Positions 35,912 through 44,081 of a stretch of DNA of 56,249 bases are shown one piece after another (within the stretch, counting starts at the first letter, position 1; each line of letters begins with the position of its first letter). Origin of the DNA: an uncultured Lachnospiraceae bacterium (GTDB taxonomy: Bacteria > Bacillota > Clostridia > Lachnospirales > Lachnospiraceae); assembly GCA_902761225.1 (NCBI GenBank), contig CACWJQ010000008.1:1-56249 (forward strand), in the 5' to 3' direction. Under the pieces are notes generated by a model, which was not told the DNA's origin, did no database searches, and saw nothing but the letters and a program-made list of their open reading frames with translations. Position numbers and translations under genes: made by a program.

Positions 35912-35929
35912 AAGTTAATTTTACAACTT
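35912..35929. promoter_or_regulatory. Possible Rex operator overlapping the rex -10
   Basis: The 18-base stretch matches the core of the clostridial Rex consensus (TTGTTAA-N4-TTAACAA) at GTTAA on the left and AAC on the right, 8 of 14 defined positions. It covers the predicted -10 box of rex. The match is imperfect and may be chance in AT-rich sequence. Confidence 0.3.
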
Positions 35930-35947
35930 GTGTTAAAATATTGTCAA
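35918..35947 (-). promoter_or_regulatory. Promoter of rex
   Basis: Minus strand: -35 TTGACA (35942-35947), 18-base spacer, -10 TAAAAT (35918-35923). The predicted start is near 35911, giving a leader of about 50 bases. Its -35 shares five bases with the -35 of the divergent ABC-F promoter. Confidence 0.7.
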
Positions 35948-35971
35948 TGATTTGGCAATATATGTTATACT
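35941..35971 (+). promoter_or_regulatory. Promoter of the ABC-F gene, predicting a leaderless mRNA
   Basis: -35 TTGTCA (35941-35946), 19-base spacer, -10 TATACT (35966-35971) with an extended TGT before it. The start expected seven bases after the -10 falls at about 35978, directly at the ATG (35979). No Shine-Dalgarno sequence exists upstream. Confidence 0.65.
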
Positions 35972-35978
35972 ACCTATT

Positions 35979-37934
35979 ATGTTATTAAGTGTGAACAATA
36001 TTTCCAAAACTTTCGAGACAGGCCCCATTCTTACGGGGGTCTCATTTAACATTGAAAAAAGGCAGAAAACCGCGCTTATCGGATCAAACGGATCCGGAAA
36101 GACCACTCTTCTGCGCATCATAACAGGAAGCCTTGAACCGGATGAGGGAACAGTCACCTTTGAGAGGGATGCGGAAGTCGGATATCTCTCACAGGAGGGT
36201 ACTTTTTCCGGCGGAGGTACCGTATACGAGGAAATGCTCCTGTGCAGGTCGGAACTTGTGAAAATGGAGGAGGATCTTCGCTCTCTCGAAGCACAGATGG
36301 AAACAGCCGACGATGTGAGCGCGATATGCGACAGATACGAGAAGCTCAGAAGCACCTTCGATCTGATGGGCGGTTACACCTTCAGATCCGAGATAGTCGG
36401 TGTACTTAAGGGACTCGGTTTTTCCGAAGAGGATTTTGACAGAAAGGCCTCAACACTGTCGGGAGGGCAGAAAACAAGAGCTGCTCTCGGTGCGATACTT
36501 GTCAAAAAGCCCGACCTTATCATCCTGGACGAGCCCACCAACCACCTGGACATGAATTCGGTCATCTGGCTGGAAGGTTATCTCAGCAGTTACAGCGGTG
36601 CCGTTCTGATAGTCTCTCACGACAGATACTTCCTTGATAAGATCGCTGATACAGTGATCGAACTGGAGAATACCCGTGTAAGTTCATACAAGGGCAATTA
36701 TTCCGATTATGCCGTCAAGAAAAAGATGCTCTTTGAAGCAAGGATGAAGGCATATCTCAATCAGCAGCAGGAAATAAAGCACCAGGAAGAAGTCATAGAA
36801 AAATTAAAGAGCTTCAACCGCGAGAAATCCATAAAGCGCGCAGAGAGCCGCGAAAAGGCACTTGAAAAGATCGAAGTACTGGACAAACCGGAAACCATAG
36901 ACGATGAGATCAGCTTAAGCTTCAGGCCATCCAAGGTTCCGGGTAACGATGTGCTGACCATCAGGGACCTTTCCAAGTCCTTTGACGGACGCACTCTCTT
37001 CAGAGGCATGAACATCGACATAAAACGGGGTGAACATGTCTGCATCATCGGAGATAACGGGACGGGCAAGACAACCCTCCTGAAGATACTGAACGGGCTC
37101 GAAACATCCGACACGGGAACATTTACCTGGGGCACTAATGTCGAAACCGCATATTACGATCAGGAGCATCTGGTCCTGAACCCCGAAAACACCATATATG
37201 ATGAGATATCGGATGCGCATCCGGATATGACCATAACCCAGATAAGGAGTGTTCTGGCAGCTTTTCTTTTTACGGACGATAATGTTTACAAAGAGATAAA
37301 GCTCCTAAGCGGCGGCGAAAAGGGACGCGTGAGTCTTGCAAAGCTCATGCTCTCCGATGCCAACTTCCTTATCCTTGACGAGCCTACCAACCATCTTGAT
37401 ATCACCACCAAGGAAATCCTTGAGCAGGCTCTTTCAAAGTTCGAAGGTACTGTTATATGCGTATCACATGACAGATATTTCGTTAACAGGATCTCAACAA
37501 GGATAATAGAGCTTCACGAAGGCTATTTCGATAATTACATCGGAAACTATGATTATTATCTTGAAAAAAGGGATGATGTGAGAAAAGCAAACGAGGGATT
37601 AAAACTCTCTGCAGGAGCTCCTTCGCAGGCTTCATCCTCGGCAGATGCCTCTTCGGATACCTCTCTGGGCACTCCGGGCAGCCAGACATCCGGAGCAGTC
37701 GACTGGAAAGCACAGAAAGCCCTGCAGGCAGAGGAAAGAAAACGTGCCAATGACCTTAAAAAGGTTGAAGACAGGATAACGGAGATTGAAAATGAACTGT
37801 CGGAGATCGAGAGCAAAATGGCCGAGCCCGATGTGGCAACAAGTCCCTCAAAGCTTAACGAGCTTGTCAGGAAACAAAACGAACTGAATACGGAACTTGA
37901 AGCATTAATGGAAAAATGGGAAGCTCTCAGCTGA
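35979..37934 (+). CDS. ABC-F family ATPase
   Basis: About 651 residues with two ATP-binding cassettes and no membrane segments. Walker A motifs are GSNGSGKTT and GDNGTGKTT; signatures LSGGQKTR and LSGGEKGR; Walker B LIILDEPTNHLD and LILDEPTNHLD. The linker between cassettes (about 235-300) is the basic, helical ABC-F interdomain arm. A C-terminal extension (about 530-650) contains a Ser/Ala-rich stretch and a coiled coil (RITEIENELSEIESKM). ABC-F proteins act on ribosomes as translation factors or antibiotic-resistance factors; the subclass cannot be set by eye. I choose the second ATG because it starts the conserved fold; an earlier one would lie upstream of the -10 box. Confidence 0.93.
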   Translation: MLLSVNNISKTFETGPILTGVSFNIEKRQKTALIGSNGSGKTTLLRIITGSLEPDEGTVTFERDAEVGYLSQEGTFSGGGTVYEEMLLCRSELVKMEEDLRSLEAQMETADDVSAICDRYEKLRSTFDLMGGYTFRSEIVGVLKGLGFSEEDFDRKASTLSGGQKTRAALGAILVKKPDLIILDEPTNHLDMNSVIWLEGYLSSYSGAVLIVSHDRYFLDKIADTVIELENTRVSSYKGNYSDYAVKKKMLFEARMKAYLNQQQEIKHQEEVIEKLKSFNREKSIKRAESREKALEKIEVLDKPETIDDEISLSFRPSKVPGNDVLTIRDLSKSFDGRTLFRGMNIDIKRGEHVCIIGDNGTGKTTLLKILNGLETSDTGTFTWGTNVETAYYDQEHLVLNPENTIYDEISDAHPDMTITQIRSVLAAFLFTDDNVYKEIKLLSGGEKGRVSLAKLMLSDANFLILDEPTNHLDITTKEILEQALSKFEGTVICVSHDRYFVNRISTRIIELHEGYFDNYIGNYDYYLEKRDDVRKANEGLKLSAGAPSQASSSADASSDTSLGTPGSQTSGAVDWKAQKALQAEERKRANDLKKVEDRITEIENELSEIESKMAEPDVATSPSKLNELVRKQNELNTELEALMEKWEALS

Positions 37935-37945
37935 GCTTCCCATTT
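37914..37945. terminator. Bidirectional terminator between ABC-F and icd
   Basis: A perfect 13-bp stem (AAATGGGAAGCTC with GAGCTTCCCATTT) and a six-base loop span the ABC-F stop codon. On the minus strand it runs into TTTTT, a good intrinsic terminator for icd. On the plus strand the T-tract is short. Confidence 0.85.
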
Positions 37946-37963
37946 CTGTATCATATCTTAAGA

Positions 37964-39172
37964 TCAAAGCAATGTTTCAAGAGTCTCCCTGATAGCCTTT
38001 ATAAAGCCTTCGGAATCAAGGATCACAGGATCCTTGCAGTCGGAAATAAGTGACAGAGACTTTGTCATCTTACCGTCCTCGATGGTCTTGATGCAGGCCT
38101 TCTCAAGCTTCTCTGCAAACTCTGTAAGCTCAGGAGTTCCGTCAAGCTCACCCCTCTTCTTAAGAGCTCCTGTCCATGCGAAGATGGTCGCGATGGAATT
38201 GGTCGAAGTCTTCTCACCCTTAAGATGCTTGTAATAGTGTCTCTGAACTGTTCCGTGAGCTGCTTCATACTCATACACTCCCTTGGGAGATACGAGTACG
38301 GAGGTCATCATGGATAGGTCTCCGTAAGCGGTGGCGACCATATCAGACATGACATCGCCGTCATAATTCTTACATGCCCAGATGAAGCCGCCCTCACTTC
38401 TTATGACACGGGCAACGGCATCATCGATAAGGGTGTAGAAATACTCTATGCCGGCTGCTTCGAACTTTGCCTTATATTCATTCTCATAGAGGTCTGCGAA
38501 TATATCCTTGAACCTGTGGTCATAGGTCTTGGAAATGGTATCCTTGGTTGAGAACCACAGATCCTGCTTTGTTGAAAGAGCATACTCGAAGCATGCCTTT
38601 GCAAAGCTTATAATGGACTTATCCGTATTGTGGATTCCCTGGATGATACCGGGGCCGTCGAATTCCTGGATGGTCTTACGGGTCTCGGTGCCGTCTGCTG
38701 CGGTGAAGACAAGCTCAGCCTTTCCGGCTCCGGGAACTCTTATCTCCGTGTTCTTATATACATCACCATATGCATGACGGGCAAGGGTAATGGGCTTGGT
38801 CCAGTTGGAAACATAAGGTCTGATGCCCTTAACCAGAATGGGAGCCCTGAATACGGTACCGTCAAGGATCGCACGGATGGTTCCGTTAGGACTCTTCCAC
38901 ATCTCCTTAAGCTTGTACTCATCCATTCTTGCGGCGTTGGGGGTGATGGTAGCGCACTTGACTGCAACACCGTACTTAAGAGTTGCATTGGCGGAATCTA
39001 CGGTAACCTGATCGTCAGTCTCATTTCTGTGCTCAAGTCCCAGGTCGTAATACTCAGTCTTAAGATCAACATAAGGAAGAAGAAGCTCATCCTTGATCAT
39101 CTGCCAGAGTATCCTGGTCATTTCGTCCCCGTCCATCTCTACAAGGGGTGTTTTCATCTGAATCTTAGCCAT
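37964..39172 (-). CDS. icd: NADP-dependent isocitrate dehydrogenase (eukaryote-like type II)
   Basis: 402 residues. It oxidises isocitrate to 2-oxoglutarate with NADP in the oxidative branch of an incomplete TCA cycle, supplying glutamate synthesis and NADPH. The N-terminus ([20 protein letters not shown]) and the [17 protein letters not shown] segment place it with homodimeric eukaryote-like enzymes rather than the E. coli type. Preceded by GGAGAAAG. It is 25 bases after the gntR gene, so both are expected on one transcript. No citrate synthase or aconitase gene is in view. Confidence 0.96.
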   Translation of the reverse strand: MAKIQMKTPLVEMDGDEMTRILWQMIKDELLLPYVDLKTEYYDLGLEHRNETDDQVTVDSANATLKYGVAVKCATITPNAARMDEYKLKEMWKSPNGTIRAILDGTVFRAPILVKGIRPYVSNWTKPITLARHAYGDVYKNTEIRVPGAGKAELVFTAADGTETRKTIQEFDGPGIIQGIHNTDKSIISFAKACFEYALSTKQDLWFSTKDTISKTYDHRFKDIFADLYENEYKAKFEAAGIEYFYTLIDDAVARVIRSEGGFIWACKNYDGDVMSDMVATAYGDLSMMTSVLVSPKGVYEYEAAHGTVQRHYYKHLKGEKTSTNSIATIFAWTGALKKRGELDGTPELTEFAEKLEKACIKTIEDGKMTKSLSLISDCKDPVILDSEGFIKAIRETLETLL

Positions 39173-39197
39173 AATCTTTCTCCATTATCTTAAAATT

Positions 39198-39875
39198 TTA
39201 ATCGGGCTTTATAAGTCCGTTGTCGATCATGTTCTTGTATGCATTGATCATGTGCTCGTGGGCAAGTCTCTCCGCATCGTCATGATTCTTGTTCTTTATC
39301 GCTTCCAGTATCGCCTCATGCTCTGTATTGGACTGAGGCCCCCTGGTCGCACTTGAAAGTGTCTTCTTGCGGATACGGAGGACATACTGGTGATAATCCT
39401 TCAGCTGATGCTCAAGTATCTTGGATCCGGAAGCTTCGTAAAGAAGCTCGTGGAATCTGTTATCCAGCTCAAACATCTGCTCGGTATGGCCCTTCTCAAT
39501 GTGGAACTTGGCAAGATACACGTTCTCTTCCATCTCTTCCATCTGTTCCTTGGTGATATGATCCACAGCCCACCTTGCGGCAAGACCTTCCAGTCTTGAT
39601 CTCAGGATATAGATATCTCTTACATCCTTATCACTGATACCCACCACATAAGCGCCCTTATTGGGGATGATCCTGATAAGTCCCTCGAGTTCAAGCTGCC
39701 TGAAGGCTTCTCTTACAGGAGTCCTGCTGACCCCCAGCTCTTCACCAATGGCGATCTCTCTGAGTTCAATGCCCTCTTCATATTTTCCGTTAAGGATATC
39801 TTCTCTTAACCTTGAAAAAACCCTGCCTCTGAGAGAGTATTTATCGGAAGCGCCTTCTTTGACATCTTCTTCCAT
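39198..39875 (-). CDS. GntR-family regulator, FadR subfamily (FCD domain)
   Basis: 225 residues. The N-terminal winged helix (about 10-80: GEELGVSRTPVREAFRQLEL) is typical of GntR. The helical FCD ligand domain (about 90-215) has the family's DNRFHELLYEASGS. FadR-type members sense organic acids or acyl compounds; the neighbour icd suggests a tricarboxylic or dicarboxylic acid (inference). Ribosome site GGAGG. A 12-bp perfect palindrome overlaps its own -10, pointing to autoregulation. Confidence 0.92.
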   Translation of the reverse strand: MEEDVKEGASDKYSLRGRVFSRLREDILNGKYEEGIELREIAIGEELGVSRTPVREAFRQLELEGLIRIIPNKGAYVVGISDKDVRDIYILRSRLEGLAARWAVDHITKEQMEEMEENVYLAKFHIEKGHTEQMFELDNRFHELLYEASGSKILEHQLKDYHQYVLRIRKKTLSSATRGPQSNTEHEAILEAIKNKNHDDAERLAHEHMINAYKNMIDNGLIKPD

Positions 39876-39897
39876 TTTCTACCTCCAAAAAATGCAC

Positions 39898-39950
39898 AAA
39901 AAAACACAGCTCAAAGCCTTGTATTATTGTATACAATCCTTGGAGCTGTG
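39898..39950 (-). terminator. Terminator-like inverted repeat ending in T7 before gntR
   Basis: Minus strand: CACAGCTC (39943-39950), a loop of 30 bases, GAGCTGTG (39905-39912), then seven T residues. Three more pairs form inside after one mismatch. It could stop read-through from fcl. The gntR promoter lies within it, so transcripts from that promoter contain only the second arm and would not be stopped. Confidence 0.5.
39926..39937. promoter_or_regulatory. Perfect 12-bp palindrome, probable GntR operator
   Basis: ATTGTATACAAT is its own reverse complement and fully covers the -10 box of the gntR-icd promoter. FadR-type GntR proteins commonly bind short palindromes of this kind (TNGTNNNACNA). 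Confidence 0.65.
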
Positions 39951-39954
39951 TCAA
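39926..39954 (-). promoter_or_regulatory. Promoter of gntR-icd
   Basis: Minus strand: consensus -35 TTGACA (39949-39954), 17-base spacer, -10 TACAAT (39926-39931). The predicted start is near 39919, giving a leader of about 44 bases. This is one of the best sigma-A matches in the window. Confidence 0.75.
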
Positions 39955-40030
39955 ATACAAAATCTTTCTATTCTTCCCATCCTTTGCATACATCACACCG
40001 GCCTGCAGCCCCTGAGTCTTTCTTAGGGCT

Positions 40031-40054
40031 CATCGGGAGTAAGGCTCACCGATG
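40031..40054 (-). other. Small hairpin downstream of fcl
   Basis: CATCGG and CCGATG arms enclose 12 bases shortly after the fcl stop. No T-run follows, so it may protect the mRNA end rather than terminate transcription. Confidence 0.3.
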
Positions 40055-40059
40055 TGAAC

Positions 40060-41004
40060 TCATCTCTCCGCTCTCATGGGATTGTTCAGAAAATCCTCAT
40101 AGGATCTCTTAAGTCCTTCTTCAAGCTCAGTGTGATATTTCCAGCCGAGCGCTTCAGCCTTGGATACGTCAAGAAGCTTACGGGGTGTTCCGTTTGGTTT
40201 GGTGGTATCCCATACGATCTTCCCTTCATATCCCACTGTCTTAGCCACAAGTTCAGACAGCTCTTTTATGGTGACCTCCTTGCCGGTTCCGGCATTTACA
40301 GTCTCATTGCCGCTGTAATTGTTCATGAGGAACACGCAGAGTTCTGCCAGGTCATCAACATACATGAATTCCCTTAAGGGTGAACCGTCACCCCAGCAGA
40401 CAACCTCGGGAGCACCGCTGATCTTGGCTTCATGGAACTTTCTTATCAGCGCGGGTACTACATGGGAATGGGTCGGATGATAATTATCATTCGGTCCGTA
40501 GAGGTTGGTGGGCATTACGGAGATATAGTCCGTACCGTACTGTCTGTTAAGGAACTCACAGTATTTAAGGCCGGAGATCTTGGCAAGTGCATAGGCCTCA
40601 TTGGTCTTCTCCAGCTCGGAAGTAAGAAGGCATGATTCCTTCATGGGCTGGGGTGCAAGCCTGGGATAGATGCAGGATGATCCCAGAAATTCAAGCTTTT
40701 TTACTCCGTTTTTGAATGCGGAATGTATCACATTCATTTCGAGCATCATGTTGAAATACATGAAATCTGCCAGTGCCTCGGAATTGGCTACTATACCGCC
40801 AACCTTTGCGGCAGCAAGAAAGACATATTCGGGTTTTTCACTTTCAAAGAAATCCTCAACAGCTCTCTGGTCGCACAGATCGAGCTCCGCATGGGTCATC
40901 AGTATAAAATTCCCATAACCCTGTTTTTTAAGTTCCCTTAAAATGGCGCTTCCCACCATTCCCTTATGTCCGGCAACGTATATCTTACTGTCTTTTTCCA
41001 TCAT
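40060..41004 (-). CDS. fcl: GDP-L-fucose synthase
   Basis: 314-residue short-chain dehydrogenase/epimerase that turns GDP-4-keto-6-deoxymannose into GDP-L-fucose with NADPH. The N-terminal motif [10 protein letters not shown], the SSCIYP segment and the catalytic YALAK motif are all present, as is [11 protein letters not shown]. The partner GDP-mannose dehydratase (gmd) is not adjacent and must lie elsewhere. Two consecutive ATGs begin the gene after AAAGG. A -35/-10 pair (TTGATA/AATAAT, 16-base spacing) just upstream is a weak promoter candidate. Confidence 0.95.
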   Translation of the reverse strand: MMEKDSKIYVAGHKGMVGSAILRELKKQGYGNFILMTHAELDLCDQRAVEDFFESEKPEYVFLAAAKVGGIVANSEALADFMYFNMMLEMNVIHSAFKNGVKKLEFLGSSCIYPRLAPQPMKESCLLTSELEKTNEAYALAKISGLKYCEFLNRQYGTDYISVMPTNLYGPNDNYHPTHSHVVPALIRKFHEAKISGAPEVVCWGDGSPLREFMYVDDLAELCVFLMNNYSGNETVNAGTGKEVTIKELSELVAKTVGYEGKIVWDTTKPNGTPRKLLDVSKAEALGWKYHTELEEGLKRSYEDFLNNPMRAER

Positions 41005-41103
41005 AGCAGGTGCCTTTCAGATTATTACGATACGAATTTTGGTATCAATATGATGTAGAACTTGCCCGCAGGCTTAATTAAATATACAATATATGCAGGT
41101 GTA

Positions 41104-41132
41104 TGTGACTGAAACAACAATACGCAGTCACA
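41104..41132. repeat. Inverted repeat between fcl and the divergent unknown gene
   Basis: Perfect eight-base arms TGTGACTG and CAGTCACA enclose 13 bases. The position between divergent genes suits an operator or a hairpin in the plus-strand leader. The rest of 41005-41175 is AT-rich with no clear promoter. Confidence 0.45.
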
Positions 41133-41175
41133 GCAGAGATTATATCACAATCGGACGATTTGTTCATCATAAGCT

Positions 41176-41943
41176 ATGGTAGATCCTGTCAGGAGAGTAC
41201 AATCATATAATACTTCAGTGGTAGGCTCCGCATCCTCCAAAAGCTCAGGCCAGGGGGAATCGGTTCCTTTCAGCATGGACCAGGCTCTTGCCGAGGAATC
41301 CGCTAAGGATGAAGGCGTTTATTACGAGCACGGCAAAGCTCCTCAGGCGAAGTCTTCCGATCAGAACAGTAAAGACAGGTCATCAGTGCCTGAGGATCAG
41401 ATAATCGAAAAGCCAAATCCGGACGCTCCCCTCGGAGCCATAGATACGGGAAATCTTATAAAAGGAATCGGAAGATTCCTTTCCGGGCTCTGGGATAAGC
41501 TTCTAAAGATCTTCGGAAATATCTGGGAAAGCAAGCCCCTTACAGAGGGGGTGAAGGATGACACCGGAGATATGACGGGCGACCCTCTCCACACAGAGGA
41601 TTCCATGAATTTCCACTACAGTTCCATGGGGCAGGACACTTCGGAAATCCCTCAGGACGAGTTTGACGCATCCATAGAAGAGCTTGAAAAAGAGGCCGAA
41701 GCTTCCGGCGATACTCTTTCAGAAGAACACATAAAACCTTACGAAGACAAGGCAATAAAGGATGCCCTGATGTCAGGTGATGATGAACGCTTTGAAAGAC
41801 TCATCACAAGAGGAGGCGAAAGACATGCCGCAATATCCTCCACTCTTCTAACCCAGTATGATTCAAGAGGAAGGATAATACAGATAGATCCTTCGGATGA
41901 AAACCTGATACTCCACGGCAAAAATCATACCTCAAGAGGGTGA
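41176..41943 (+). CDS. Unknown soluble protein with amphipathic helix
   Basis: 255 residues, no recognised family and no signal peptide. The first 85 residues are Ser/Glu-rich and likely disordered. A Trp/Leu-rich stretch (GRFLSGLWDKLLKIFGNIW, about 98-116) could be an amphipathic, membrane-touching helix. An acidic middle part is followed by a more ordered C-terminus with DDERFERLITRGGERHAA and RGRIIQIDPSDENLILHG. No Shine-Dalgarno site precedes the ATG. It is the only plus-strand gene between fcl and the motility region and converges on tsf. Coding use resembles its neighbours, so I regard it as real. Confidence 0.7.
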   Translation: MVDPVRRVQSYNTSVVGSASSKSSGQGESVPFSMDQALAEESAKDEGVYYEHGKAPQAKSSDQNSKDRSSVPEDQIIEKPNPDAPLGAIDTGNLIKGIGRFLSGLWDKLLKIFGNIWESKPLTEGVKDDTGDMTGDPLHTEDSMNFHYSSMGQDTSEIPQDEFDASIEELEKEAEASGDTLSEEHIKPYEDKAIKDALMSGDDERFERLITRGGERHAAISSTLLTQYDSRGRIIQIDPSDENLILHGKNHTSRG

Positions 41944-41985
41944 TTAACGCGTAGTGTATCACATAAAAGTGCTTTATCAGACCAA

Positions 41986-42018
41986 CAAAAAATACCGCAG
42001 GCTTAAAGCCTGCGGTAT
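41986..42018 (-). terminator. Intrinsic terminator of rpsB-tsf
   Basis: A stem of 12-13 pairs (ATACCGCAGGCTT with AAGCCTGCGGTAT) is followed on the minus strand by six T residues. It lies 22 bases after the tsf stop and probably also serves the convergent unknown gene. Confidence 0.92.
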
Positions 42019-42039
42019 CTGTATCTTATCGTATCCGGA

Positions 42040-43137
42040 TCAGCCGTTCATCTGCTTTGCAACTTCAGCAGCGAAATCCTCGTTCTTCTTCTCAAGTCCC
42101 TCACCGGTCTCGAAACGAACGATCTTGGCAATCTTGAGGTCTGCAGCTACGCTCTTAAGATAAGCGCCAACGTTCTGCTTTCCGTCCTCTGCCTTTACAT
42201 AAACCTGCTCAAGAAGGGTTGACTCCTTGATCTGCTTGGAGATACGGCCCTGAACAAGTCCGCTGAAGATCTTGTCTCCTGCGATATTAGCCTTATCTTC
42301 CATTGCAAGTCCTGCAAGGGTAGCCTTTGCAGCATCTGAAAGGAAGTTGAAGAGGAACTTGTTGGTCTTCTCTGCTTCGTATGCAGCAAGATCTTCCTCG
42401 CTCCAAAGCTTCTCATTAACTGCCTTATCAAGGAGCTTCTGAAGAATGGGCTTGGGAAGAGTTGCGGGATCGTTAAGAGCAGAATCAAGAGTGATCTCTT
42501 CGATCTTCTTCATCTCATCAGCTGAGATATCGTCTCTGCTTATATACTGGGGGTTCATGGAAGCAACCTGAAGAGCTACGTTCTTAAGAGCCTCCTTGAC
42601 ACCGTCGTTAACTGTTGCAGTCTCACCTACAACGATAACGCCGATCCTTCCGCCGCCGTGTACATATGTAGCAACGCATCCGTTATCGGTAGAAACCTTC
42701 TCAAAACGTCTGATGTTGAGCTTCTCTCCGATGGTAGCGATCATCTCAACCTGTACATCGTTAACAGTCTTGGATGAATCCTTAGCCCAGGTCTCAGCCA
42801 TGAATGACTCAAGATCTGAAGCGTCTGACTTAAGAGCCTGCTCAGCAACATCCTTAACGAAGTTCTGGAACTTCTCGTTCTTCGCAACAAAGTCGGTCTC
42901 AGAGTTAACCTCTACAACTGCAGCCTTGTTGTCTCCCTCGGTAGCGATGCAGCAGATTCCCTCTGCAGCAATACGGCTGGCCTTCTTAACAGCCTTAGCC
43001 TGTCCGTTCTTTCTGAGGAATTCCATAGCGGCATCCATATCGCCGTTTGTCTCGTTAAGAGCCTTCTTACAATCCATCATGCCGGCGCCGCTCTTCTCAC
43101 GCAGCTCCTTTACCATGGAAGCACTGATCTCTGCCAT
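42040..43137 (-). CDS. tsf: Elongation factor Ts with an internal expansion
   Basis: 365 residues. EF-Ts exchanges GDP on EF-Tu. The N-terminal UBA-like domain (MVKELREKSGAGMMDCKKAL) and the VEVNSETDFVAKN core are canonical, and the C-terminus ends as usual (FETGEGLEKKNEDFAAEVAKQ). It is longer than the usual 280-310 residues because of about 60 extra residues in the C-terminal core (roughly 210-275, including KLWSEEDLAAYEAEKTN). The reading frame is intact. Ribosome site AGGAG. 39 bases after rpsB. Confidence 0.96.
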   Translation of the reverse strand: MAEISASMVKELREKSGAGMMDCKKALNETNGDMDAAMEFLRKNGQAKAVKKASRIAAEGICCIATEGDNKAAVVEVNSETDFVAKNEKFQNFVKDVAEQALKSDASDLESFMAETWAKDSSKTVNDVQVEMIATIGEKLNIRRFEKVSTDNGCVATYVHGGGRIGVIVVGETATVNDGVKEALKNVALQVASMNPQYISRDDISADEMKKIEEITLDSALNDPATLPKPILQKLLDKAVNEKLWSEEDLAAYEAEKTNKFLFNFLSDAAKATLAGLAMEDKANIAGDKIFSGLVQGRISKQIKESTLLEQVYVKAEDGKQNVGAYLKSVAADLKIAKIVRFETGEGLEKKNEDFAAEVAKQMNG

Positions 43138-43176
43138 AATATCATCTCCTATAAAAAATCAGGTTAACTGTAACAA

Positions 43177-43902
43177 TTAAGCCTCTTCAGCTGCTTCAGC
43201 CTCTGCAGCCTGGTCTGAAGTTCCCTGGCTTGCTTCGATAACAGCATCAGCCATCTTGCTTACGATAAGCTTTACGGCACGGATAGCGTCATCGTTGCCG
43301 GGAATGATGTAATCGAGCTCATCGGGATCACAGTTGGTGTCGCCGATTCCGATAAGGGTGATGCCAAGTGATCTTGCTTCCTGTACGCAGATGTTCTCCT
43401 TCTTGGGATCAACTACGAAGATAGCATCGGGAATCCTGGTCATGTCCTTGATACCGCCAAGGTTCTTCTCAAGCTTCTCCCACTCCTTGCGAAGTCCGAT
43501 AACTTCCTTCTTGGGAAGTACATCAAATGTTCCGTCCTCGGACATTCTCTCGATGTCACGAAGTCTCTTGATACGGGACTGGATGGTACGGAAGTTGGTA
43601 AGCATACCGCCGAGCCATCTCTCATTTACAAAATACATTCCGCAGCGCTCAGCCTCCGTCTTAACTGCGTCCTGTGCCTGCTTTTTGGTTCCTACGAAAA
43701 GGATTGTGCCGCCCTGGGCAACGATCTCACTGACTGCCTTGTAAGCCTCGTCAAGCTTGCCTACGCTCTTCTGCAGGTCAATGATGTGGATGCCGTTGCG
43801 CTCGGTAAAGATGTAGGGAGCCATCTTAGGGTTCCAACGTCTGGTCTGATGACCGAAGTGCACACCGGCTTCAAGAAGCTGCTTCATAGAAATAACGCTC
43901 AT
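43177..43902 (-). CDS. rpsB: 30S ribosomal protein S2
   Basis: 241 residues with the S2 signatures [20 protein letters not shown] and [12 protein letters not shown], ending in a Glu/Ala-rich tail. An ideal AAGGAGG ribosome site precedes the ATG. The gene has its own promoter and a leader of about 130 bases with a predicted fold, although it also follows the motility operon on the same strand. Confidence 0.98.
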   Translation of the reverse strand: MSVISMKQLLEAGVHFGHQTRRWNPKMAPYIFTERNGIHIIDLQKSVGKLDEAYKAVSEIVAQGGTILFVGTKKQAQDAVKTEAERCGMYFVNERWLGGMLTNFRTIQSRIKRLRDIERMSEDGTFDVLPKKEVIGLRKEWEKLEKNLGGIKDMTRIPDAIFVVDPKKENICVQEARSLGITLIGIGDTNCDPDELDYIIPGNDDAIRAVKLIVSKMADAVIEASQGTSDQAAEAEAAEEA

Positions 43903-43930
43903 TTTAGATCCTCCTTATTTGTTAATCTTC

Positions 43931-44015
43931 CGTCTGCTTTTTAATGGACCTAAGCGTCAGTGGCCCAAACCCGCTGCAGGACCCTTTCGGGCACACCCTC
44001 ACGGTAAAACAGACG
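43931..44015 (-). ncRNA. Candidate structured leader of rpsB-tsf mRNA
   Basis: In the minus-strand transcript a 10-bp closing helix joins CGTCTGTTTT (44006-44015) with its complement ending at 43931, including one G-U pair. Inside, GCCC-GAAA-GGGT forms a GNRA-capped hairpin (43981-43992), and GGGTTTGGGCC and other G/C-rich segments can pair further. The helix ends about 15 bases before the Shine-Dalgarno site. This fits an autoregulatory ribosomal-protein leader, where S2 binding would block translation (inference). I cannot match it to a named RNA family. Confidence 0.55.
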
Positions 44016-44038
44016 TGTTTTATAGTTACAACGTTCGA

Positions 44039-44067
44039 ATTTTATCACACACACCAGCTGAGTGCAA
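44039..44067 (-). promoter_or_regulatory. Promoter of rpsB-tsf with extended -10
   Basis: Minus strand: -35 TTGCAC (44062-44067), 17-base spacer, -10 TAAAAT (44039-44044) preceded by TGA, an extended -10. The predicted start is near 44032. It lies just after the last motility gene and separates ribosomal-protein expression from flagellar control. Confidence 0.75.
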
Positions 44068-44081
44068 GGATTTTCTGATCA

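Noticed and set aside
44025-44042. GTTCGAAT-like stretch resembling a tRNA T-arm
   Set aside because: No acceptor stem, anticodon arm or D-arm can be drawn around it; it lies at the start of the rpsB leader.
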